Of a stretch of DNA of 64,000 bases, positions 32,972 through 43,609 are shown one piece after another. The stretch lies in the NCBI GenBank assembly GCA_035772735.1, contig JASDFA010000018.1:63952001-64016000 (forward strand). The letters run 5' to 3'. This DNA is from Datura wrightii (lineage: Eukaryota; Streptophyta; Magnoliopsida; Solanales; Solanaceae). The translations under genes were made by a program, and so were the position numbers. A model generated the notes under the pieces. It had not been told where the DNA came from and did no database searches. It worked only from the letters and a program-made list of their open reading frames with translations. The first letter of the stretch is position 1, and the number at the start of each line of letters is the position of its first letter.

Positions 32972-35100
32972 TGTAATACCTCGAAATCTCTAAGATTAGA
33001 CCCGAGGGTTGAAATGGAGAAAATAGGATTTTCAGCACCAGGTTACTGGAAGAGTAATCCAGTGACCCATGAGGTGCACCACGAGTCATTAGGTGACTCG
33101 TGGGGAGGAGGATGAGCTTGGTTGGATTTTTGGTTTCAGGATTGAACACGGATGAAGCCACGAGTAATAGTCAACCACACTAGTCGTTAGGTTGGTCGTG
33201 ATCGAAGTCATTCCTTGGATGTTGAAAAGTTGGCAATATTCCCAACTACTAGTCACCATGAGTCGTGGTGTCCCTCCTGGTGACCCATGATGAGAAATTT
33301 CCAGTGCTGGCGATGAGAACGACCATGAATCATGGTCAGTAACAATGAATCATCCAATCCCTCATTGGGACTGGCAGTGAGATTTTTCCGCGAAATTTTT
33401 AAGGAATTTTCTATAATTTTCTAAACTCCTAGACTCTAAACTACATCGTTTTGGGCACGTTCAGGAGAGAATTAAAGGAGTGATCGACATATTCCTCTCA
33501 TTCCTTCTCTCAACACTCAGACTCTGTACGAAGAACTCTCAAACAGACTCCTCAAAGCAAAGCTAGGGCATTTGACTTTTCTTCTCAATTTTCCAAGGGT
33601 TTTCTCTGGGATTTCTACACCAGGTATGTGATAATTTATCAAGGGAATTGTCCTTCCCTTATGCCCTAAAATCCATCTAAATTTTCTTATCAGTTCTAAG
33701 CCCTGAGACTTTTGAATTTGAGGAATTTGTCGGTCATGTTCCAATTAAATCATGTGAATTGCTGTTCATATTGTTTGTTTCTATATTTCTGCCATCTAGT
33801 GATCATGTCGATACTTGTTTCCTTAAATGTGACTTGAGCCCTAATTCGATATGTGTAGTAACTAGGGTCCTGCTTAATTGTATAGACGTAATGTTGCTTG
33901 ACTCTATCATTGTTGGAAACTCCATGTTATTATTATCAGATGAATTCTCAGTCCGTTGTATGCTAGCTCAGTTTTAGTCATGATGTTAATATCTTCAGTA
34001 TCTTTCAGTAATGTTAGTTGATTGCTTTGATTATAGTCAGTTATTGAGGTGTTAGTAATGCCTCCTTGTTATCATTTATCAGTATCAGTTATCAGTTATT
34101 AGTTAGTTCTACAGACGGTTACGGCGCTTCCAGATAAGCAACTCTGATTAGTCTTAGAACACCAGTTACAGTATTAAGTCTGAAAAGACTCTCAGGTTAG
34201 TTCCAAATAAGTATCCCTGACTTTTTCGTGGGCCCCAACTTCGAACTATCAACTTTGTAGTAGTAGTCATGTTAGACTACCCAGTGGGAGTAGGTCTTTA
34301 CACCGAGAGGGTTGGGGTTCCAGCGCACCCAGGTTTCCAGAACTACGTTGCCACCATAGGTTATTTTTCCCCGAATGAGCCTAAATAGTTATCACACAGT
34401 CCATGCCTTTATACCCTGGCAAGGTATATTGGGTTATATCGATGGGGCATATACATCGAACTCTACGTTTAGCTCACGTAGTTATATGTCGGTTATAGAA
34501 TCTCCCACTAGTCAGTATAATCTCAGTTCAGTTCGGTTTAGTTTAGCTCAATTTAGTATCTCAGATCCAGGATATGTCTATGACCATCAACCAGGGTCAT
34601 TATTGACTATATCAGTTATATTTAAGTTGTATCAATTTTCATTATTTCAGTGGGTCATTTCATGTCATTTCAGTTCATTTACATTTTCTTTCATGCTTAC
34701 TATATCTCTCACTTACTCAGTACATTCAAAGTACTGGCGCATACCTTCCATGTTGTATCATATATCATGATACAGACACAATTTCTAAATCCCAACATCG
34801 CCAGTAGTTCCCTCAGACAACATCAGCAACAACTTCTGGTGAGTCCTAATCTTCCGCGGATGATATTTATTTTCAGTTAGTTCTTTTCAATCAGATTTTA
34901 GAATTAGCTAGGGGCATGTCCCAACAACTCAACATTTAGTAGTTGGCTTTCTGACATAGACATAGATATTCAATATTTTTTTTCAAATGTATTGACTCTT
35001 GTCAAATCAATTTTCTTAAATGGTTGTATTTATTTAAAGCTTCCACTTATGTTTACTTAGTTTACTAGTGTAATAATAGACCATGGGTTAACTTGGGGTC
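32972..35100 (+). repeat. 3' LTR of element A, truncated
   Basis: TGTAATACCTCGAAA start; U3 has ACGAGTCAT/ACTCGTGG words; a CCAGGTATGTG motif is shared with the other chromovirus LTRs. Similarity to LTR K lasts to about CTTGTGGCACC (35100), some 60 bases before the expected TGACA end. There the sequence switches to the decayed ORF at 35103. Confidence 0.8.
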
Positions 35101-35102
35101 AC

Positions 35103-35998
35103 TTGTGGCACCAAGTACCATATTTAGTGGATTCTTTCGTGGTGGAGGAGCGGAGGGCTACTACCTATTGGGCAATTACTAGGATGGGTATCCAGAGTAC
35201 CCACTTTATAATGGATGCCGGGAGGTGGCTCAATCTAGTGTCCTGGAGGATCCACCTATCCTCCAATGTCACGTACGTGACCTAGCCTCAGGCGTTGGTG
35301 GTGGCCGCTATGCTTAGTGAGGTAAGGGTTAATGTGGGAGCCTAGATTAATGAGGAGTGGAGGTATTTCCACACAAAGACCATTACTGGCCTGCCATTTC
35401 CTGTGCTTATCATCAAACTTTGCAAGTGGGTCGGCGTCCATTTGGAGTCCTGGGATATCATTGTGGATTATGACAGGCCTTTTGATCCCTTGAGGGCCTG
35501 GGGAGGGGCAGGAAGAAGAGAAAGTTTACCTCGGCTGAGGATGTTGGTGAAGATGACACTTCTAGGCCTGCAGGGCCAATCGAAAGAATAGAGGCTGAGA
35601 TGGCGGCCATGTGGGAACTCCTCATAAGGTTTCCTAGACCTCCATCCCCTAGTACTCCTTCTACCAGTTGACCCTCCACTAGCCGACCCTCAACTAGTCG
35701 ACCCTCTAGTACAGTAGTTGCCAATCTAGGAGAGGTGTAAGGGATGATTGCTGCCCTAGCCCAGGCCCATGTTATGATTTGGGAGGACTTGGAGCGGGAG
35801 AGGAGGAGACGACGCTCTCAGGATAAGCTCTTTGTCAGTATGTGGAATGGAATCAAGAAGATCCTACAGACCCTAGCTCCCAGAGAAAGGCCACCCCAAG
35901 CAACTCGACAAGATCTCCCTGAGTTCTCCTTCTGTAGTGGGTTTGAAAAGGAAGCAGATGATGTGGCGAGCAGCAGTAGTGACGAGGCCTCTAGCTAG
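35103..35998 (+). pseudogene. Decayed homologue of the D third ORF (Transposase_32-like fragment)
   Basis: Pieces in order: 35103-35285 (IMDAGRWLNLVSWRIHLSSN, then VTYVT and a stop), a stretch with VRVNVGA and a stop near 35340, 35390-35450 (GLPFPVLIIKLCKWVGV), a Ser/Thr/Pro repeat at about 35655-35705, and a clean charged tail at 35744-35998 ending SSSSDEASS. The order and spacing of the ARxWL..SSNVTxVT..xNVGA..LI motifs parallel the intact protein at 28054-29274, but the sequences are quite different. So this is another family of the same domain. At least two stops and one frame change. The N-terminal half is missing; the left edge joins the broken LTR of A. Confidence 0.7.
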
Positions 35999-36000
35999 AT

Positions 36001-36746
36001 GGGTCACAACATTCTCCCCCCCCCCCCATTTTTAAGCTTTTACACTATTTTTGGGTAGACCCCATTTGGGGCTTGTAAGACAATTCTATTTTCTTTCTTT
36101 TTTTTAGAATGTTGGTACCTCCCTACCTATGATGTACGGATGCCTGTTTGGCATCTTCACACATTAGCAGTGTTTTTGGCCCTTTCCTGTAATAATGTAG
36201 TTTTTTTACCTATATTCGCATAGCTTGAATGGTTTGTCACTCGATGCTTGTAGTTGCTATTTAAAATAGGGTAACATAGAATTTTTTGAATCCGGCTTTC
36301 TTCCTGAACATTTCCGCTGCTGCAGTCGCCCTACCATGATAGCGGATCTGTGACAGTGGTACCTCTTTCGCTATAGTTAATCTGCTATAGCGAGACAGTC
36401 TTTGCCGCAGCAAAACCCGCTAAGAAGAACAAATGTTAAAGCAAGGTCTCTTTCGTCTCTCTAGCCAACTCAAGTTAATCTCACCCCACAGTCTTATTGC
36501 GGGTTTTCGCTAAACACAGTCGGGAAGATACCAATTAGATCTATTGAGATATCATATGGAATCTTCTAGATACTAATTGGACTGAATTCGGACGATCGAC
36601 ACAACCAAACAGCACGATGGGAAAAAAATAAGGGTGACTTCCTAAATGCCTTATATCTTCCGAAATATTAGATGTGGACGTCTACACACCAATCTGCAGG
36701 AGTCTACTCGACATTGCTTTTGTACTTGTAGACTGATAACCTAGAT
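36001..36746. other. Noncoding junction between the decayed ORF and element F
   Basis: Starts with a C-run and T-rich 3' UTR-like DNA. 36300-36420 contains several CGCTATAG-type words like those in LTR F and LTR I. 36440-36746 read on the minus strand looks like the 5' leader of element F. I cannot place the boundary exactly and see no ORF. Confidence 0.5.
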
Positions 36747-36758
36747 GCTCTAATACCA
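36747..36758 (-). other. Primer-binding site of element F (tRNA-iMet type)
   Basis: The minus strand reads TGGTATTAGAGC, three bases after the LTR end ..GCCATGACA. Confidence 0.8.
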
Positions 36759-38697
36759 ACTTGTCATGGCGCAAATTAACAGGCCATGCGGGCACCTACA
36801 TCAACTCTATTCGATAGGACAACCCTTACAACAATTACCATTAATATACAATAAATTAGTCTTAATATTTCCATTACTTCACATTAATTAATAAAAATCT
36901 CAAACAAACAAAATTACAAGATTTTCCAAACATGAATCTCCCAAGATCTAGTCTAGATAGGTACAAGAACACACAAGATATCATCAATATCTGCCAAGGA
37001 ATCAACTTTTCAAATATCAACGTACATGCACATACCTAACTTCATACCACGAGAATACCACAGGATATCGTACCTGGATCGTGTCGTCATACACGGCGAT
37101 CCGAACATGTGTTCTCACCCCAACCCAGATCATGTCAATATATTATGTATCACATTTGTATACCTATACCTTTTTGTATCTGCAGCCATATGTATATCAA
37201 CCATACCCACACAATCTCTGTCTCACAATCACACTATCGGTGATACACCGAGCACACACCTCTATCATATCACTGTACACACATGCCAGAGGGTCTTATG
37301 TATGCCCTTCTAGTCATGACCTACACGGGACTCTAGAAACCCACGTACTGTACACCCAGCCTTATGAAACACTTCATCATACCTATTTGTGTACTCACTC
37401 ATACACCCAGTCGCATAGTCTTTTAGCCATACCTGTCTGTATACTTACTCATACCGCTTGTTTGGATGCTTAGCTTAGGCACAAACAACTCGTATATCCA
37501 ATCCTTACTTATAATCCAACTGTATTAACTTGTTCAATTGAATTCCTTACTCTCGGCCCTAGGCCTCTCATTTACCATTAGATCAATGACTTCCGTTGCA
37601 TATTATCCTACATCTCAGTCACACGTTCATTTGATACCGAATTGCTCCTCAATCATGGGACGCACATCATAGCACAATAAGTAATAAATCATCCCACAAT
37701 AAGAACTAACTTATTAACATCAATAAATACGATCGCATGCGTGATTTTTAAATCCAATCTCATATCCAAACAGTAGTAGTAGCGGTTACTTGAGCATATT
37801 ATAAGAATTACGACTTGGCTCGTATTACTATTTTGGGCTCTGCTACAATTTCATTGTTACAGTTACGATGGTCTCACTACAGCGGTATACTATCTATAGT
37901 AGCGGTATTGCTGGCAGTACTGCGACCGGTCTTTTTTACAGTTTCATTCGTATCTTGTTTCTTTATTCCACCATAATGAAAGCAACGTCTAACCAAGCTT
38001 GCTTCAACAATTAACTTGTCACAGTATCACCATTATGTGAACATCAATCATCCATCCAGATAATAAGATATCAACCATAGCACATTTAATTCATTACATA
38101 AGGGATTACTATCCAACATCACTCGCTTCAAATCACGCTCTGACATAGTATAATTTATTAATTAGTTCGTTATTTGCATCTCCTACACATGATCTTCGTG
38201 ATTCCTCATCCAAGATTTTGATCTAAAGAAGAATTCCATAATCTATACCCGGGATTATTCATAAGATAATATCCGAAAGTTAAATTACTCACCAATGTTT
38301 GATTCAATGTATATCCTAAAACATGAACCCATTTATTATTTGAAATATCTTCTCCAGGGATCTTTCTCATCATGGGAGATCACCACCCCTCTTCTACTCC
38401 GCTCGTTCTTAGATTCTCACCAATTCCGGTTAACAAACAATAACATGATTAGACGTATAATTCTACTTATCAAAAGCATATAAACCATATGCATATATAT
38501 TCTTTGTTAACCAAAGTCTAACGCATGAGTGAGTAAACAATAGCCTACCTGGGCGCCAAGCTTTTGTCCAAACGTTCTCAACTGCGGTGCTACCTCATTT
38601 CTTGATTTTCTTGCGAGAGTTCCTAGCTATGGAGGTTGAATCTCCACCTTTTGGACCTTCTTATTTTTCCCCAAAAATCTATTTTTCTATTTTTAGG

Positions 38698-41288
38698 TGT
38701 AACACCCCAAAAGTTTCAAAGATCAGACTCCGGACTTAAAGAAAGAATTTAGAAGGGAAGTGGAAATTTTTCCTCAGAATGAATCATATTTTGACTCGTT
38801 ATGTGACCCCACGTGTCGTGGTCAGACCCGTGAGGAGCAGTCAAGAGGTGCATCTAGGTCAAGTGACCATGGAAGACCTGACGAGTCGTCGTGTCAAGTA
38901 ACGACTCATTAGGGCAGTCGTGGGTAGGAGGAATAGGGATTGTGGGCTTCAATGGAAACGGGAGGAATCACAAGCCGTTAAGATGGACAACGAAGGGTGA
39001 ATTTAGTCATCGGTAGATTTGAGAAACCATGAGTCGCTGCCAACCCCACGACTCATGGAGTGCCTCGTGGGGACTAGCAGGGTGGACTTCTCCTGCGAAT
39101 TTCCAAGAGTGTTTTCATAAAATCTATACTTCTAACTCCTAAAGTACGTCATTTAGAGGATTACATAGGACGTTTTTAAGGGTTCCTCTACCCTAATCCC
39201 TCATCCCTCAAGATACACTCTCAAACTCTTCTTCCTCCCCTCTCTTAAGACTAAGGATTCACCTAGGAATTCTTCAAGGCTTCAAGGGTGAAGTTCAAGT
39301 GGGGTTATCTTCGAACCAGGTATGTGGGTTTTTCAACAAGGACATCCTTCCATCCTTGTACCCCAAACTTTTTATTAGAAACCCAACTCTCTTGTTCTAG
39401 AAAACCATGGTTTAGGGTTTCAATTTATGGATGATTTCTTTCACGCCTTATATGAATTTTAAAATCCATTATGATTAATAATCATGTATGCTTATGGGAT
39501 TACCTTCAATATCTCGAATCATGTACTTGATATGAGAAGTGCATGATTATAGAATTTTCACCACGAAATAGCCTAGAACTTCTTATAGGATTTCGTAATT
39601 ATTCACATACTCTTATCATGAACTTATATCCATGTATAAAGTATATGAAGATTGTATGAATTCTCTTAAACCTAGAATGCATGATTTAATAGATATGTTG
39701 AGATACAATTATAACTTATAGGCTTTGACCAATGTGAGTGAGTATGTGCATGTTTTCACCACGATTTCAATGTAAATATTTTTGGTATGAGTTGAACCTA
39801 TGGTAATGGCATGATTAACAAATTTTCATCATGAATTAGAGTAAATTCGAAATGGGGTTTCATGAAATATTCATGTTCTTTCACCATGATCTCATTGTAC
39901 ATGTTCACGGTATGGGTTTATTATATGGTTTTCCGTAGATCTAGAATATCTAATTTAATATACATATGTTAAAGTATGATTTGTACCTATGGATCTTACA
40001 TGAGTCTAAGATATACGTCGTATGCTATGAACTCAGGATTTGAATGTTGTGGATGTGTGTAAAGTATGATCTGATCCTATAGATGTTTCATGAATGTAAA
40101 ATGTGTGGATTAAATGATGATTCGGGGCAATAATGATATGAATTGTGATAATAAAGCATGAGAATTATCCTTTATGCTTGTGGGCTTATTTTAGTAGGAA
40201 GTAACCTACATTAGACTCTAAATGAATTATGTATAATGTAATTAGTTTAATGCTCATATCTCTAATTAGCTGTAGTAATTTAGACTAGTTCTAGACTATC
40301 GGGACTCTCATCAGCTGAGAATGTTTCCCTTAGTATTTCGGGACTCTCATTAGATGAGAATGTTTCTCTTAGTCAGTTGGGACACTCCTTAGCTGAGAAT
40401 GTTTCCCTTAGTTAGTCGGGACTGTCCTTAGCTGAGAATGTTTCCCTTAGTCAGTCAGTGACTCTATATCAGAAAATGTTCTCCCTTAGATAGTCAAGGA
40501 CTCTCCATAGTCGAGAACGTATCCCTTCGACAGTCAGGGAATATCCTTAGTCAGTCAGGGACTCTCCATAGCTGAGAACGTCTCCTTTTGACAGTCAAGG
40601 ACTCTCTATGATATCAGTCATGACTTCGGTCCTCAGTATTTGTTCAGTATATAACCTGTGCGCATCAGTTGTTATACTTCCATAATTGTTTTCAAATATA
40701 ACCTTCATGTTAATATATACATGTATCGTAGACAGGGTTTTTGTATCACCATAAAGTTATATGTCCAGTAATTGTTCAGTTTACTTTCTTTTTATATACT
40801 TGCATATTTTAGTTTATTTATGCTTCCCGCATACTCAGTACATTCCAAGTACTAACCACATAATTTATGTGCTATATCATTTCATGATATAGATTCAGGT
40901 TTTCCGACTAAGGTACATGGTTAGATACGCTTCATTCCCCTCTCAGCTGCTTGTGGTGAGTCTTCATCTCTTAGGGACGCGATGTGTATTTTCATTTATG
41001 TTTAGTTTCCATACTTTAGGAGTTAACTGGGGGGCTTGCCCCGGCAACTCATCAGTTTAGTAGAGGCTTTTAGACTTGCATAGACAGATTCAATTTTGTA
41101 TCGGAGTTTTATGAGACTTTGTTATTCTGAGTTTTAAATTAGACTCTTTCAATTAGCTTCCACTTGGATTATGATTTATGTTAGTTGTTTTCTAATAATG
41201 TTATGCTATGATCATGCCAAGGGTCGACTTGGAGTCTCTCGGGGTTCCTTGTCTCGTGTCCCGATCCTGGCCTATGTTCGTGTCATGA
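38698..41288 (+). repeat. 5' LTR of element E
   Basis: TGTAACACCCCAAAAG start. The end is mutated (GTGTCATGA against GGTCGTGACA in the 3' copy). Primer site TTGGTATCATAAC follows at 41293. Confidence 0.9.
40292..40610. repeat. 39-40 bp minisatellite in E 5' LTR (about 8 units)
   Basis: Units begin near 40299, 40339, 40378, 40418, 40456, 40495, 40556 and 40596. The core is GGGACTCTC, an AGCTGAGAATG block and TTTCCCTTAGTCAGTC. The last units are diverged or shortened. CTCATCAGCTGAG within a unit can fold on itself. Confidence 0.88.
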
Positions 41289-41506
41289 ATAACTTGGTAT
41301 CATAACAAAGGTTTAGGGTGTCCTAGGGTGTCTGAAAGCTGCGTTAAGTAGAGTCTTTTTCATGGGTGTGAAGCGTACCACAATTATGACGAAGAGGCTA
41401 TGAGATGTTTTAGGAATGTTCCCTTTCCTTCATGATTCTTATTGTGCATAGGGTATGAAACTCTAACAGTTCCTCTCCTAACTCGTTGTTTACGCGGTCG
41501 CAAATA

Positions 41507-42660
41507 ATGCCTCCTAGACGAGCGAATGGAAGAAGAAATGGTAATTGGCACCAGCAAGCACCACCAACCCCAGTGAACCCAATGGATGACCATGTTGCTC
41601 ATGCCGAGTTTTGGGCAGCATTTCATATGTTGGCATATGCCATGACCGCCCAGATTAATCAGCAAGTGATGACTCGTGTTCCCCAGAATGGGAATGTAGT
41701 AGTGCTGAGAGTAAGAGACTTTCTTCGAATGCATACAACCGATTCTTAGGGTCAAAAGTGGATGAAGACCCGTATGAGTTCTTAGAAGATATCCAAAAGA
41801 TCACACAAATCATGGGGGTGATGGGAACTAAGAGTGCAGACTTAGCCTCCTACCAGCTGAAAGGAGTCGCTTATATATGGTTTTGCCAGTGGAGAGACAG
41901 TCGGGGAGTTGGAGCAGCCATTGTAAGTTGGGATGAGTTTATGACTGTGTTCCAGGTTTTTCTGTAGAGAGTTGAGGGAGGAAAAGGTAGAAGAGTTCAT
42001 CAACTTGAGAAAAAACGACATGACTATCTAGGAGTATGCGTTTGAGTTTACTCGGTTGTCCAAGTATGCAATGGAGATGGTAGCCGACCAGAGGGCTCGT
42101 GTGAGTAGAGTGTCAGACTCATTGGTCAAAGAGTGTAGGACCACCATGTTGCACAAGGACATAGACTTTCCATGGTTTGTGATATTCGCTCAACAAATAG
42201 AAGCGAAATAGGTTAAATAAAAAGAGAGATAGGCCAGAAGAGCTAGAACCATAGATTTAGAGTTCTCCCCCAGATGACGAGTCATGGACATTGCTCATGC
42301 TACTAGAAAAAATCATCTATCCCAGCAACTTTGACTTCTAGTGTTCCGTATAAACCCAAGGTGAGGGAGATTACGTACCCAATGTGTACGAGCTGTGGGA
42401 GACACCATTTGGGAGAATGCATGGCTGGCTCGGATGCTTGTTTCTGGTGCGGCAAGTTGGGACATAAGCACCGAGGTTGCGCAATAGCTAAGTGAGGAGA
42501 GAGTAAAGACTCAGCCACCTCTTCAGTGGCTCCGAGAGCCCATCCATTTCATCAGGGTGCATCATCTAGCGCGGGTGGTGGATAGTGTCAAAACAGCTCC
42601 TATGCCTTCACAGCATATTAGGATAAGGGCAAGTTGCTAGAAGTAGTCTTAGGTATGTTA
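41507..42660 (+). pseudogene. Element E gag and start of protease (degenerate)
   Basis: ATG at 41507 (MPPRRANGRRNGNWHQQAPP). A stop at 41747 and a frame change follow. 41758-41967 carries the gag core (VDEDPYEFLEDIQKITQIMG; LASYQLKGVAYIWFCQWRDS; IVSWDEF). 42439-42480 encodes a complete CCHC knuckle (C-F-W-C-G-K-L-G-H-K-H-R-G-C), with a TGA at 42493. A protease-entry-like VLGMLRISSVTLCMLLAP stretch lies near 42645-42700, after which similarity to pol stops. Confidence 0.85.
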
Positions 42661-42699
42661 AGGATTTCTTCTGTTACTCTTTGCATGTTGCTAGCCCCA

Positions 42700-43609
42700 G
42701 AACCCCAGTATTGAATAAGAAGCTCTATGATGGTTGTTGAGAAGAGATTATCAATGTGTGAGGTTAATAGTTGTGAGTATAAGGCTTGTAGTGAATGTTA
42801 GAGGTGAAGGAGGAGCTAGGAGTTAGTAATTTAGCCAGACCTTAAGAAGGATTCAGGAGCCTTAGAATCATGGTTTTTAGCTAAGGGGGAGATGGTAAGT
42901 ATGTGAGACAAGACGAATCTTGAGTATGCTAGTAGAGGAGTTCCAGTCCTAATGGTTGAGGTATGTTGATCCCTTCAGGTTCAGATAACTTTTCTTGTAT
43001 TTCAGTTGAGGCTAGGCTCTACCCATCCCTATGTGCAGACTTCTAGAATTTCTTAGTAGCTGCTTCAGACAGCGATGCCAGTTTTACTCTATAAATCCTT
43101 AAGGCTCATCTTCATGTTATAAACCAGTTATATGTGTTGACTCATGCCTTCTAGTATGTTTAGCTCTAATTCAGTCTTTAGACGTTGCTTAGTTTCCCAG
43201 TAGATGAAGGTATCTCCTATATGTGCTTAGTTTTAAATGTCGTCAATGACTCGTGCTCATGAATTCCTTACTCCCAGTTAGACCAGATATCATGAATCCT
43301 AGTTAAGTGTCAGAGAGCGATTTGAGAATGAAGACTCAGTCCATATCAGTTTAGTTCCATTTAGGGGGACATAATCCTTCTCAGTGTTCTATTTATTTCC
43401 ATGTCAGTTTCATGTCTTTCAGTCCCTTTCACGCCTTAGCTTACATGTATGATTTATTTATTCAGTTCAGATGTGTAAAAATCAGTCTGGACTCAGATAC
43501 TCCATTGGTTTGAGCTTTAATTGATTAATTTTGGGATTTCAGTTCAGTCCCTATCCTTTTAGTATGTTTAGCCAACATTCAAGGATGAATGTTCCCAAGG
43601 GGGAGATAT
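42700..43609 (+). other. Element E noncoding remainder and polypurine tract
   Basis: No ORF and no pol domain. The deletion joins the protease entry to the 3' untranslated part. The tract CAAGGGGGAGATAT (43596-43609) adjoins the LTR. Confidence 0.8.

Larger units (their letters stand above)
19357..35100 (+). mobile_element. Chromovirus A (Ty3/gypsy, Tekay/Del type), 5' part off window, interrupted by D
   Basis: A plus-strand element seen from the protease onward: protease 19372, RT 19955-20700, RNase H to 21200, integrase 21500-22300, chromodomain 22560-22689 and 32655-32808, purine tract 32958-32971, 3' LTR 32972-35100. Its gag and 5' LTR are missing because element B is inserted at the gag/protease junction and the rest lies left of base 1. 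Element D splits the chromodomain. It is heavily decayed. Confidence 0.88.

Noticed and set aside
34375..34880. 131- and 76-residue overlapping ORFs
   Set aside because: Inside the 3' LTR of A; same layout as noncoding LTR K.
37026..37473. Overlapping ORFs of 95 and 130 codons with many Cys, Tyr and His
   Set aside because: Simple CATAC/ACAC-rich LTR F sequence; no domain, no codon pattern.
40292..40610. Regular 39-40 bp array as a possible CRISPR
   Set aside because: Units are contiguous with no unique spacers, lie inside an LTR, recur in the partner LTR, and the DNA is plant.
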